DNA from: Neobacillus paridis
GTDB lineage: Bacteria; Bacillota; Bacilli; Bacillales; Cytobacillaceae
NCBI RefSeq assembly: GCF_016765675.1
Contig: NZ_JAESWB010000045.1
Span: forward strand, 172,836-236,835
Reading direction: 5' to 3'
DNA: 64,000 bases
Position 1 is the stretch's first letter. Every line of letters begins with the position of its first letter. The notes under the pieces are model-generated. The model was not told the origin of the DNA. It ran no database searches and saw nothing but the letters and a program-made list of their open reading frames with translations. Shown piece by piece: positions 45,591-54,102 of the stretch. The position numbers were made by a program, and so were the translations under genes.

Positions 45591-45665
45591 GTCGCTTATA
45601 TAGCGTGGATTGAAATTAATTTATTATTGTTTGCGGGCTCACCTATTCATTATGGTGAGTTTTTC
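45591..45665 (+). ncRNA. Single-unit mini-CRISPR RNA (CreR/CreA-like guide)
   Basis: 45591-45616 is a 26-nt shortened type I-C repeat. GTCGC is kept at the 5' end, the hairpin is reduced to CGCT-TATAT-AGCG, and the 3' handle GTGGATTGAAAT is identical to array repeats. From 45617 follows a spacer-like TAATTTATTATTGTTTGCGG, then a terminator hairpin. No second repeat is seen. Orientation is opposite to the cas operon. Cas5c could process it to a crRNA-like guide; with only about 15 nt of pairing it should direct binding without cleavage. Such RNAs are known (CreA of CreTA modules, CreR Cas autorepressors); their presence in this system is my inference. Confidence 0.72.
45638..45665 (+). terminator. 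Intrinsic terminator of the mini-CRISPR RNA
   Basis: CTCACC (45638-45643) and GGTGAG (45654-45659) form a stem followed by TTTTTCC on the plus strand. The opposite strand has no T-run, so it serves the plus-strand transcript rather than cas3. Confidence 0.75.
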
Positions 45666-45668
45666 CTT

Positions 45669-48101
45669 TCACCAAATTTCCAGCGACCAGCTTCCCTCCC
45701 CCTTAAGATCCAATCCCATTTCGTCTGTATACGCCGGTTCTTTTAATGCATAAACATTTCCATGTAGCAAGAGCTCAATATTACCTTCTTTATCCAGCTT
45801 TTTTAGTTCAGGGTCATACACATTTATTACATATTGCTGAGATTTTTTTAGTAAATCACCTAATTCCCTTATTTCTAAATTTCCATTCAAATCAGCAATA
45901 ATTTGTTTAGCTTCTTCATTGTACGGGACAAGTACTGACGTAGTGAGATTGTCAATTACATGGAAGTGCTGTTCAGCCGTTGCAAATGACTGCCTGCTAA
46001 TTAACGGAAATCTAGTATTATTTTTATTGTTATAAGCTGCAATGTAATCTTGATTTTGATTTAACAAATCAAATATAGTTTTATCTGACTTGGCAATAGA
46101 ATAATTTAATTTGTTGCTAATTTGAGAGTAATAGTATTGAAAATAAACACTCATTGCTTCAGGTGATAATAAGTTATTCCCGAAAAATTCAGGTTCCACT
46201 TTGAATTCTTCTAATATTCGTGCCGTTTGCTCCCCGCCAATTTCAATTTCTTTTAATTTACTAAGCACCTCGTCTGCTGACTTAATAATATATACGTTTC
46301 GAATTCCGTATTCTCCATGACGATTACACCTTCCGGCAGCTTGTGCAATTGAATCGAGTCCTGCCAACGAGCGAATCACACATTCGAAACTAATATCGAC
46401 TCCCGCCTCTATTAATTGTGTACTTAAACAAATCACCCGTTTTTTATTAGATAGCGCTTTCTTAACATCCTTTAGAACCTTTTTCCGATGAGCAGGACAC
46501 ATATTTGTACTTAGATGAAATAGCAAATAATCATGGTTTTCACGTTCTTCTTCATTATTTAGTTCTTCGAATAGTTTTCTAACAGCTGTTTTCGTATTCA
46601 AAATAACGAGCAAATTATTTACTTGTTCCATTTCATCTAATATAAATGTCTTTAACTCTGCAGCAGTAAACCCTTTTGGTGTTGTTTTGTCTATAATATT
46701 TACCCTTTTAAAACTTTGACCTACCATCTTCAAATCTTTAATCATTTCTGAATCCGATGATATTTTTAATTTATTCTCTACAAAGTCTAGAGCTGGCTGT
46801 GTTGCTGTACACAAAACAATGCTGGTATTACAAAAACTACTCAAAAAGTTTAATGCTTCATTAAATAGTGAAATACATTTAATAGGTACAGATTGTACCT
46901 CATCAAAAATAAGAATAGCATTAGACAAATTATGCAACCTTCTGACGTTTCTTGTTCCTTTTGAATAAAATACATTCAAAAATTGTACCATTGTAGTAAA
47001 AATAATTGGACTGTCCCAATTATCTTTAGCTAACTTCAATTTCTTTTTGATCAAATCATAATCTTCATCGTCATTTTCTAAATTACGATCCTCAATAATA
47101 TTGGAATGATGCTCCAATATATACTCATCATTTTTTAAAATATCTCTTACTTCTTGTGCATTTTGCTCTATTATGGTCGTATACGGGACAATATAGATGA
47201 TTCTCTCTTTTTTATATTCCATCGCATGTTTAAGTGCATACCTTAAACTTGCCAATGTTTTACCTCCACCAGTTGGAATTGATAAGGTATAGATTCCTGA
47301 GGGATTGCTGGCAAATCCCTCACATTGATCTGACATTTCCATTCTTAATAAATTTATAGGTTTACCTGCATGTTCTGAGTTACGAAAGGATGCAATTTTA
47401 TCCATTAAAGCGTTATAGCTCTCTTTAAAAAAAGAGGCACTATCAACCATTTGGCTTTCATCTTCATTTTCATCAAACATTCTAGTATTTGTTCGATCTG
47501 CATCTATAAGGGAGCTAAATATAAATTTTAAAATGAGTGACATTGTAATTGGTTTTAATCTATTATCATTTATTATTTTGACAATATGTATGACTTCATT
47601 TTTCGCCTTTTCAAAATACTCCTGGAGTTCCGTTTCCGATACCTGTTGCTCAAAAAAAGAGGCTACTGCATTTTCAAACTCTGGAATTTCCTTTTCCATA
47701 ACCCTGCGTAAAAAGTCTGATGATAAATCCGGAGTTAAAAAATCCCTTAAACCACTATGATGAGAAATAATACTCATCGCCATCCACTCGACAGCTAGAT
47801 TCTCAATAGAATTTGTTTGTTTATTATAGAATTTTTGATATAGCAATCTCCCTCCAGCGGTTGAATGGTCTACAGAACCTTTAGGTGGTGGATTATCAGG
47901 GTTGGCTATTGCATCTTGAATATAATTTTTAAATTTCTTTGTATTTTTCCCTAGGTCATGGAGAAGGCCTGATAGACCGGCTAGATACTGTACACCAATT
48001 TTGCTACCAAATTTTTCACTTAACCCACGGACACCGTCTAAATGTTCTTGAACAGTTTGGATTTCACCATCTTTTTCACGAATATGCGCAATATAATCCA
48101 T
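45669..48101 (-). CDS. cas3: Cas3 helicase-nuclease (type I-C, HD N-terminal)
   Basis: 810 aa. It degrades target DNA after Cascade recruitment. The HD nuclease comes first: LSGLLHDLGKNTKKFKNYI and VDHSTAGG, with further histidines in ISHHSGLR. The SF2 helicase has Walker A SIPTGGGKTLASLRYALKH, the DEAD-like box LIFDEVQSVP, CTATQPAL, and motif VI RSLAGLDSIAQAAGRCNRHGE. ATG 48099-48101 has GGGGG upstream and gives the usual MDYIAHIREKDGE start; the longer ORF from 48224 adds unrelated residues. A 517-nt gap separates its coding region from the cas5c frame. Confidence 0.94.
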   Translation of the reverse strand: MDYIAHIREKDGEIQTVQEHLDGVRGLSEKFGSKIGVQYLAGLSGLLHDLGKNTKKFKNYIQDAIANPDNPPPKGSVDHSTAGGRLLYQKFYNKQTNSIENLAVEWMAMSIISHHSGLRDFLTPDLSSDFLRRVMEKEIPEFENAVASFFEQQVSETELQEYFEKAKNEVIHIVKIINDNRLKPITMSLILKFIFSSLIDADRTNTRMFDENEDESQMVDSASFFKESYNALMDKIASFRNSEHAGKPINLLRMEMSDQCEGFASNPSGIYTLSIPTGGGKTLASLRYALKHAMEYKKERIIYIVPYTTIIEQNAQEVRDILKNDEYILEHHSNIIEDRNLENDDEDYDLIKKKLKLAKDNWDSPIIFTTMVQFLNVFYSKGTRNVRRLHNLSNAILIFDEVQSVPIKCISLFNEALNFLSSFCNTSIVLCTATQPALDFVENKLKISSDSEMIKDLKMVGQSFKRVNIIDKTTPKGFTAAELKTFILDEMEQVNNLLVILNTKTAVRKLFEELNNEEERENHDYLLFHLSTNMCPAHRKKVLKDVKKALSNKKRVICLSTQLIEAGVDISFECVIRSLAGLDSIAQAAGRCNRHGEYGIRNVYIIKSADEVLSKLKEIEIGGEQTARILEEFKVEPEFFGNNLLSPEAMSVYFQYYYSQISNKLNYSIAKSDKTIFDLLNQNQDYIAAYNNKNNTRFPLISRQSFATAEQHFHVIDNLTTSVLVPYNEEAKQIIADLNGNLEIRELGDLLKKSQQYVINVYDPELKKLDKEGNIELLLHGNVYALKEPAYTDEMGLDLKGEGSWSLEIW

Positions 48102-48145
48102 AAACAACCCCCAAGTAATATTTTTCGAATTACTTTTTAATCGTA

Positions 48146-48189
48146 CAAAAATAGCAGAAGTAACCTTCCGTAAGGTTCTAACTTCTGCT
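48146..48189 (-). terminator. Terminator-like hairpin in the cas3 upstream region
   Basis: AGCAGAAGTTAGAACCTT pairs with AAGGTTACTTCTGCT, followed on the minus strand by ATTTTTG. It lies 45 nt before cas3. It either ends transcription from the decayed sigma-factor region or attenuates a cas3 transcript that starts further upstream. Confidence 0.6.
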
Positions 48190-48257
48190 AATCTTGCTGT
48201 ATCCCAATATGTAAAAGACAGCATTTGGTTAGTTAGTATAAAATCATACTATAGTAC

Positions 48258-48287
48258 TATCATGGATGTATTTTCAGATAATGTCAA
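48258..48287 (-). promoter_or_regulatory. Candidate promoter upstream of cas3
   Basis: On the minus strand TTGACA (48282-48287), an 18-bp spacer and ATGATA (48258-48263) precede the hairpin and cas3. A weaker alternative, TTGTAC with AAAAAT, lies between the hairpin and cas3. Confidence 0.4.
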
Positions 48288-48337
48288 TAAATGTCATAAC
48301 TTTGTCACATTTGATTTCAAGGTTATCAAGCCACTAT

Positions 48338-48770
48338 TAAGGGATCAGCAGGGAGTAATTTTCTTGTAAAGTTTCATAAGGGTATGTGAGTTCCCAGAAA
48401 AAATCATAGCCCTTACCATTTTTCTTAATATCCGATGCTTTCCATCCAGCCATGGATCGTTGTCGCCTTGAAATTTTTCAAAGTTAACATCAAAACTTAC
48501 TTCTCCTAGTTCATTATGAACCTTCTGCAAATCACCATCAACATGACCAGTTACCATCACAACAGTCCCGTTAAAGTAGGCACTTGTGGTTTCACGGTCA
48601 CTCCGTTCTTTGTCATCGCTTGGTTAAGATCCGTACCATATTCTGTTTTGCTAAATAAACTCCCCTGGAATCACCAAACTCCTGATAAATCTGCAGTAGC
48701 TATCGATCCGATTATTACTCTCTTTTTTCTTGGAGAAGAGGTTGTATTTTTTGCAACTCTTTTCCCCTAT
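48338..48770 (-). pseudogene. Decayed anti-sigma-type membrane protein (DUF4179-like)
   Basis: Fragments in three frames follow the sigma gene: SPRKKRVIIGSIATADLSGV (a basic stretch before a hydrophobic segment), then SLFSKTEYGTDLNQAMTKNG, then GHVDGDLQKVHNELGEVSF with FQGDNDPWLDGKH, and finally GKGYDFFWELTYPYETLQEN. Together they look like an extracytoplasmic anti-sigma/DUF4179 protein carrying at least three frameshifts. Position directly downstream of an ECF sigma gene supports this. Non-functional. Confidence 0.6.
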
Positions 48771-49343
48771 TCATTGCTTGAAAAACCTTTTCCTTCGGGA
48801 CTTCTTTTTTTCAAACACTGCTTTTAATTCCTTTTCATGCTCGGCTTTGTTCCTCGCCTTCATAAACTTTTTTAAAGCTAACTTCCCCCTGCTTAAATTT
48901 GTTTTAACCGTACTTTCCGGAATATCCAATATATCGCTAATTATTTTAATCGAGTTATCATGATAATAAAATAAGATCAACGCTGTTCGGTAATTTTCTT
49001 GCAATCGACTAAGCACTTGTAAAATGTCGATCGATTCCTTATGATTTCTCTCAGCTGCCGGCAATTCACTGATCAACTCTTCTTTTAGCGGCACGACATT
49101 ACTACGTCTTTGCAAAATTTGTCCCGAACAACAAATAATAATTTTTGTGAACCACGTCATGAAATACTCCGGATTTTTCAACGATTAGATCGAAGTAAAA
49201 GCTTGATAGATAGCCTCTTAAACGACATCTAGCGTATCTTCTTCATTATGTAAGTATAAATAGGCCGTACGATAGATTTGTTCATAGTTCGATTTGATTA
49301 ACTTTTCAAATACTTTTTTATTGTCTGCGATTGCTTTTTTCAC
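48771..49343 (-). pseudogene. ECF sigma factor with two in-frame stop codons
   Basis: From GTG 49341-49343 one frame reads VKKAIADNKKVFEKLIKSNY, EQIYRTAYLYLHNEEDTLDVV-stop-EAIYQAFTSI-stop-SLKNPEYFMTWFTKIIICC. It then continues through region 4, RLQENYRTALILFYYHDNSIKIISDIL and PESTVKTNLSRGKLALK. Both stops are TAA in the conserved region 2 that binds the -10 element, most simply from CAA/AAA changes. Region 4 is intact. SigM/SigV-like. A 136-aa fragment could still start at 49181, but a full sigma factor cannot be made. Confidence 0.8.
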
Positions 49344-49477
49344 GACTCAACGATCTTCCGACTTCACTTTCTCAACCCCTCTCATACTATTATAGTGGAG
49401 AAAAGTTTTAAAGGTATGGGGAATTTTTTGAAGGATTATTCATTCTTTATTATAGCGGGGCTAGTGCACGTGGTTTT

Positions 49478-49506
49478 CAAAAAAATAAGCCAGTCCAAGG
49501 ACTGAC
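49478..49506 (-). terminator. Terminator of the Crp/Fnr gene
   Basis: CAGTCCTTGGACTG stem followed on the minus strand by TTATTTTTTTG. Confidence 0.7.
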
Positions 49507-49514
49507 CAAAATTT

Positions 49515-50213
49515 TTAAACAAGCAACAGCCCATCCAAATCCAAAATTTCGATTCGTTTGTGAGACTTTTGTTTGATGAGGCCTTGCTGCTCGAGTTCGG
49601 TTAGTTTGCGGCTGATCGTTTCGGGTGTGGTTCCTAAGTAGGAAGCTAGATCCTTTTTGCTCATTGGCAGTTCCACTTCATTCGATTCTGACGGGTCTTC
49701 CAACGCTTCCGCTAAAAACAGCGCGATCCGGGTTTCTACTTTTTCCGTCGCGAAACGGGTTGTCTGCTTTTCCGACTCATCCAGCCGATTCGAGAACTCA
49801 GATAAAATTTTTAGTGAAATCGATGGGTACTTTAAAAGAAGTTTTTGCAGGTCTGACCGATTAATCATGCAAACCTGGGTTGCAGTCATCGCTTCAGCAT
49901 ATGATTCGTGAGTTGCTGCTTTAAATAAAGCAAGTTCTCCGGTAAAATCGCCGGGCTGCAAAATGCGGACGAGCTGCTCTTTTCCCGATTCAGACAGGCG
50001 GTAGATTCTGATTTTTCCCTTACTGACAATATAAAGAGAATTGGACTCGTCCCCAGCGTGATAAATAATTTCTCCTTTTTTATAGGAGACGGATTGAACT
50101 GTTTTCATAATTTCTGCCATTTGTTCTGTTTCTAAATGGTTAAAAATCGGAACCAGCGAGACACACATTCTATCATGATGATGACACAATTCATGCTTTT
50201 CGTCGATTTCCAC
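49515..50213 (-). CDS. Crp/Fnr-family transcriptional regulator beside a metal P-type ATPase
   Basis: About 232 aa. The cyclic-nucleotide-type beta barrel (FNHLETEQMAEIM; GEIIYHAGDESNSLYIVSKGKIRIY; QPGDFTGELALF) is followed by a dimer helix and an HTH with SKKDLASYLGTTPETISRKL. The N-terminus carries HELCHHHDRMC, a cysteine/histidine cluster that could bind a metal or Fe-S cluster. GTG 50211-50213 fits GGGAG 8 nt upstream better than the GTG at 50220. It is 59 nt downstream of the P-type ATPase on the same strand and probably senses redox or metal to control it. Confidence 0.85.
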   Translation of the reverse strand: MEIDEKHELCHHHDRMCVSLVPIFNHLETEQMAEIMKTVQSVSYKKGEIIYHAGDESNSLYIVSKGKIRIYRLSESGKEQLVRILQPGDFTGELALFKAATHESYAEAMTATQVCMINRSDLQKLLLKYPSISLKILSEFSNRLDESEKQTTRFATEKVETRIALFLAEALEDPSESNEVELPMSKKDLASYLGTTPETISRKLTELEQQGLIKQKSHKRIEILDLDGLLLV

Positions 50214-50281
50214 TTTTTTCACTCCCTCTTTATTATTCAGCGTGTGTTTTTTCCTATACCTGATGAAAGCATAAAGCCCTC

Positions 50282-52171
50282 CTATGCCACTTGCAGTCCT
50301 GGTTCTACTGTTTCGTTTTTTGGATTAAATTTCATTAACCTCATTGCATTCAGAATGACCAGTAAAACGCTGGCTTCATGGATTAGCATCCCTGATGCCA
50401 GATGGACTGTGTTGAAAAGAACTCCCATTAATAGGACAAATACAATGGATAAAGCCGCAAAGGTATTTTGCTTCATATTACGGATGGTTGCCTTTGAAAG
50501 TGAATAGGCGTGGGACAATTGCATCAGCTGATCGGCCATAAGAACAACGTCAGCCGTTTCCATTGATATATCCGTTCCGCTCTCCCCCATTGCTAAGCCA
50601 ATATCCGCTGTTGCGATTGCCGGGGCATCATTAATTCCATCTCCAGCCATGGCAACAACATGTCCGGCCGTTTTCAATTTTTTTACATACTCTACCTTAT
50701 CTTCCGGTAATAATTCAGCATGATATTCATCGATTCCCAGCTGCTTGGCAACTAATTTTGCGGAGTGAGGATTATCACCAGTTAGCATAACAATTTTTTT
50801 AACTCCATTTTTTCGTATTTCGGTTAAGGCGTTAAGAGCATCTTCACGAATTTGGTCAGCGATAGAAATCAAACCAGCAAGCTTCCCATCGATTGCTGCA
50901 AAAATAACGGTGTTACCGGCTTTTTCTCGAGTTACGGCGTATTCTAAAGCCTCTTTTGAGATGCTCATGTTTTCAAGTTCCATTAACTTACGATTTCCAA
51001 CTACTAAGGTATGGTCCTCAACATCAGCACGGATTCCATGTCCTTTCACGACTTCCCCGTTTTTCACTTCACCGTTTATGTTTATTTTTCTAGCCTTCGC
51101 TCCTTTCACAATCGTTTGCCCTAAATGATGTTCAGATATCATCTCTGCTCGGGCAGCAAGACGTAATAATTCTTCTGCATCTATTTGTGCAAATATCTTT
51201 ATATCGGTTACTTCCGGGTTCCCCTTCGTCAACGTTCCGGTCTTGTCAAATACAAACGTATCGACCTTGGCGAATCGCTCCATGACCTCGCCGCCCTTTA
51301 CAAGCACACCGTTTTTCGCCCCGTTGCCAATCCCGGCAACATTGGAAACAGGAGCACCGATGACCAAGGCACCTGGGCAGGCTACCACCAAAAAGGTAAT
51401 CGCCAAATGAAGATCTCTTGTTAGGGCGAAAACGATGAGCGATAATAAAACAACTGCTGGTGTATAGATCCCAGAAAACCGATCAAGGTACTTTTCAGTT
51501 TTTGTTTTCGATTCCTGTGCTTCCTCAACCAGTTCGATCATTTTTGCAAAAGTGGTATCATCCCCAACTTTTTCAGCCATCATCTCAATATAACCGTTAT
51601 CTACCATCGTACCACTAAATACTTTTTCGTGGACGGTTTTTGACCTTGGAACAGATTCACCTGTTACTGCTGATTCATTCAAAAGTGCCTTTCCTGATAA
51701 AATCCGCCCATCTACAGGGACTTTGCCGCCGGAGCGAATGATGATCCGATCTCCAACTTCCACCTCTTCAACAGGAATGGTTCGCTGTTGTCCGTCCTGA
51801 ATGACGACGGCTTCCTGTGGGGCCATGTCAACCAGCTCCTTCAAGGAAGAACGTGTTTTTTCTAATGTTCGCGATTCCAACAAATCGCCAAATAAGAATA
51901 AAAAGGTAACAACTGCTGATTCTGTGTACTCTTGGATAAACATTGCTCCGATCACCGCAATACTGACCAGTAATTCGATACTAAACGCCTTTATTCGCAG
52001 GGCCTGGTACGCTTTGCTGAAAATCGGTATACTGGCGATAACAGTAGCTGTAATCAGGAACGCCTCTTCCATTTGCTCATTCCCCAGCAAACCTGATAGA
52101 AAACCAATAACGATTAACATGCCGGATCCCGCTGTAATTTGGTTCTTTAATTTATGAATGACCGCCATCAT
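50282..52171 (-). CDS. P1B-type heavy-metal ATPase with CPG transport motif
   Basis: 629 aa. Metal-transporting ATPase without an N-terminal HMA domain. Helices near residues 15-110, then the actuator loop with NESAVTGESVPRSK (TGES), and the transmembrane metal site TFLVVACPGALVIGAPVSN, where CPG replaces the usual CPC. The phosphorylation site is VFDKTGTLTKGNP, the P1B histidine-proline pair appears as SEHHLGQ, and the hinge is MAGDGINDAPAIATADIG. Closest in layout to Cd/Zn/Co or Fe exporters; substrate not predictable. AGGAGG precedes ATG 52171. Next to a Crp/Fnr regulator and a separate HMA chaperone at 52562. Confidence 0.9.
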   Translation of the reverse strand: MMAVIHKLKNQITAGSGMLIVIGFLSGLLGNEQMEEAFLITATVIASIPIFSKAYQALRIKAFSIELLVSIAVIGAMFIQEYTESAVVTFLFLFGDLLESRTLEKTRSSLKELVDMAPQEAVVIQDGQQRTIPVEEVEVGDRIIIRSGGKVPVDGRILSGKALLNESAVTGESVPRSKTVHEKVFSGTMVDNGYIEMMAEKVGDDTTFAKMIELVEEAQESKTKTEKYLDRFSGIYTPAVVLLSLIVFALTRDLHLAITFLVVACPGALVIGAPVSNVAGIGNGAKNGVLVKGGEVMERFAKVDTFVFDKTGTLTKGNPEVTDIKIFAQIDAEELLRLAARAEMISEHHLGQTIVKGAKARKININGEVKNGEVVKGHGIRADVEDHTLVVGNRKLMELENMSISKEALEYAVTREKAGNTVIFAAIDGKLAGLISIADQIREDALNALTEIRKNGVKKIVMLTGDNPHSAKLVAKQLGIDEYHAELLPEDKVEYVKKLKTAGHVVAMAGDGINDAPAIATADIGLAMGESGTDISMETADVVLMADQLMQLSHAYSLSKATIRNMKQNTFAALSIVFVLLMGVLFNTVHLASGMLIHEASVLLVILNAMRLMKFNPKNETVEPGLQVA

Positions 52172-52350
52172 CGTTCATTCCTCCTGCCTTGTTTCTTTAT
52201 TTTAATGATAAGGCCCTTTTTGACTTAAAGAATTGACGACAGTCAAGTTTTACAATCTTTTGAGAGATATGACCTGTTCATGAGAACAGCTGCTGGTGAT
52301 TCTGCTGAATTTTGTTCTCATGACCTTGTTCATGAGAACTAGAAACAGTT

Positions 52351-52490
52351 TTTTCGCCAATTAGAGGGCACTTTTCGCCAATTGAAGGTTGTTTTTCGCC
52401 AATTGAAGGTTGTTTTTCGCCAATTGAGCATGCTCTTTCGCCAATTGGGGGACGTCTTTCGCCAATTGGGGGACGTCTTTCGCCAATTGA
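52351..52490. repeat. Seven CGCCAATT units at exact 21-bp spacing
   Basis: CGCCAATT starts at 52355, 52376, 52397, 52418, 52439, 52460 and 52481, each preceded by TTT/TTTT and followed by a variable ~9-nt segment. This occupies most of the 52172-52561 gap. A second array of the same unit and period is at 56788-56945. Confidence 0.9.
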
Positions 52491-52561
52491 CTTCAGCAGT
52501 AAAAAAAAGACTTATAACCCAGTCTCACAAAGAGCGTGGTTATAAGTCTTATTCCTTCCTA

Positions 52562-52783
52562 TTATGAAACTTTTACCGACAACACCGGATAACCCAGGCT
52601 CTTAATCTTCTCCTCTAACTCTTGGGCCTGAACTTGGGACTCATCGAATTCAGCTTTGACCTTGCCTGAGTTAAATAACACCCTTGCAGTGTCGACGCCA
52701 TCTGTTTTGTTCAGTGCATTTTCGATTTTTTTAATACAAGACGGACATGTCAATGGTTCTAATTGAAAAACGGCTTTTGTCAT
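52562..52783 (-). CDS. Heavy-metal-associated (HMA) domain protein
   Basis: 73 aa ferredoxin-like metallochaperone. MTKAVFQLEPLTCPSCIKKI contains the metal-binding CPSC motif, followed by VDTARVLFNSGKVKAEFDES. ATG 52781-52783 lies after AGGAGGAATT. It probably supplies or senses metal for the ATPase at 50282, which lacks its own HMA domain; the genes are separated by the 21-bp repeat array. CopZ-like in size. Confidence 0.85.
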   Translation of the reverse strand: MTKAVFQLEPLTCPSCIKKIENALNKTDGVDTARVLFNSGKVKAEFDESQVQAQELEEKIKSLGYPVLSVKVS

Positions 52784-52944
52784 ATCCAATTCCTCCTTCA
52801 CCTTTTTTCTACCTCTACTTTAATGCAGCTAGTGATAGAAAAAATTGACGGTAATCAAGTATGAATACCTTCACCGATTTTTTCAGCGAATTTTCCGCTA
52901 TTATCGGCAATTTCAGGTATATATCGGCGAACCAAAACGGATTA

Positions 52945-54102
52945 TTAATTCATCACCCATTTATCCTTTAAGAACAAGATCCGGCCGACAATAAAGAAAA
53001 CTATCATGGAAATTAGATTGCTGGCAATGGTAACGACAATATGGTCGTAGTTGACGATGCCGAAAACAAGTTCTTTTAATAAGCTGAACAGATTCATGAT
53101 CGGGATGGCAAAGTGTTGAAATGACAGTTCGTTAACGCCAATACCCGCGAGAATCATAGCCGGAAAAACCGCAAGCATCATAACCGGTGTACTGTAACTC
53201 TGTGATTCTTTAATTGTTTTTCCCAGTATACTCGTAACCATTAGAAGCGATGCAGTAAACATAGCATAGACAATCGATACCAATACGGCAATTATGACAA
53301 TCAGAACAGCCTTATCACCTAAAGAAATTGCTTTTTTAAGGTTCTCTGTTAATAAGTTAATCTCGAATGCGACAACAACTAAGGTAATAATCCCAGTAAT
53401 TGAACCGACGGTCGCAATCGTCAGCCATTTCGATAACAGAAGTGTCGAACGTTTTACCGGTGTCATCAATAAGGCTTCCATTGTCTTCTTCTCTTTTTCA
53501 CCGGCAAATAAATCGGATGCAGCCGGACCCGCCCCCACCCCGATCGCAATAGCTAAAATCATTGGAATCAGCATTGCCAGCAAGCTGGCATTAGGATTTT
53601 GATTGGATACTTCTTTTTCCTCAATCGTAAACGGTTCCATTACGGCTGGCTTCATGCCATTTGCCTGCAAGCGTTCTGAAATAATCTTTTTCTCATAAAT
53701 TGCCAAAATATTTCGGACAATACTGTTCAAATTGGAAGACTTCTGGCTGAAGGAATCACCGATTATCGTGACAGTGGCTTTTTCGCCATTTTCAATCTTG
53801 CTGCTAAAATTGGCATCCAGTATAAGTGCCGCCTGAACATCTCCTTCCTGTAGGACCTTCTCCGGATCAGCGTCCCTAACCAATTCTATATTTTTAACAC
53901 CGTTAAAAGCATTGGCTACCTGTTGATCAAATGATTCATTTACCGCTAGTTTATAGTTTTCCCCCTCACCATCAGAGATCATTTTTTCATAGAAAAAGGT
54001 TAATCCTGTCATCATAATTACTGGAAGAAATACCGTTAACAGCAATGTCCTGCGGTCGCGGAAGCAGTCCTTCAGTTCTTTCAAATAGATTTTAAGAAGC
54101 AT
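52945..54102 (-). CDS. natB: ABC-2 type permease, NatB-like
   Basis: 385 aa. Domain order is one N-terminal helix (RTLLLTVFLPVIMMTGLTFF), a ~150-residue extracytoplasmic domain with VANAFNGVKNIELVRDADPE, then five or six C-terminal helices beginning SLLAMLIPMILAIAIGVGAG. FAGEKEKKTMEALLMTPV is the ABC-2 signature. With NatA it should form a Na+-extruding ABC exporter (NatAB of B. subtilis). Its start overlaps natA by 11 nt. Confidence 0.85.
   Translation of the reverse strand: MLLKIYLKELKDCFRDRRTLLLTVFLPVIMMTGLTFFYEKMISDGEGENYKLAVNESFDQQVANAFNGVKNIELVRDADPEKVLQEGDVQAALILDANFSSKIENGEKATVTIIGDSFSQKSSNLNSIVRNILAIYEKKIISERLQANGMKPAVMEPFTIEEKEVSNQNPNASLLAMLIPMILAIAIGVGAGPAASDLFAGEKEKKTMEALLMTPVKRSTLLLSKWLTIATVGSITGIITLVVVAFEINLLTENLKKAISLGDKAVLIVIIAVLVSIVYAMFTASLLMVTSILGKTIKESQSYSTPVMMLAVFPAMILAGIGVNELSFQHFAIPIMNLFSLLKELVFGIVNYDHIVVTIASNLISMIVFFIVGRILFLKDKWVMN

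Noticed and set aside
45591..45616. The repeat-like sequence as a chance or dead leftover of the main array
   Set aside because: A random relic would not be expected to keep the exact 11-nt handle, a compensated hairpin, a promoter placed at its first base, a terminator and a spacer with a PAM-flanked seed match. I therefore kept it as a candidate functional unit, though untested.
45669..48224. Cas3 starting at 48224
   Set aside because: The extra 41 residues run through the terminator-like hairpin and do not resemble Cas3; the ATG at 48099-48101 gives the family N-terminus.
52382..52567. 61-aa and similar ORFs translating FRQL repeats at the 21-bp arrays (also 56728-56973 and 56766-56966)
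   Set aside because: They arise because the 21-bp period is a multiple of three and has no stops; there is no ribosome site, and homologous arrays are open in several frames.
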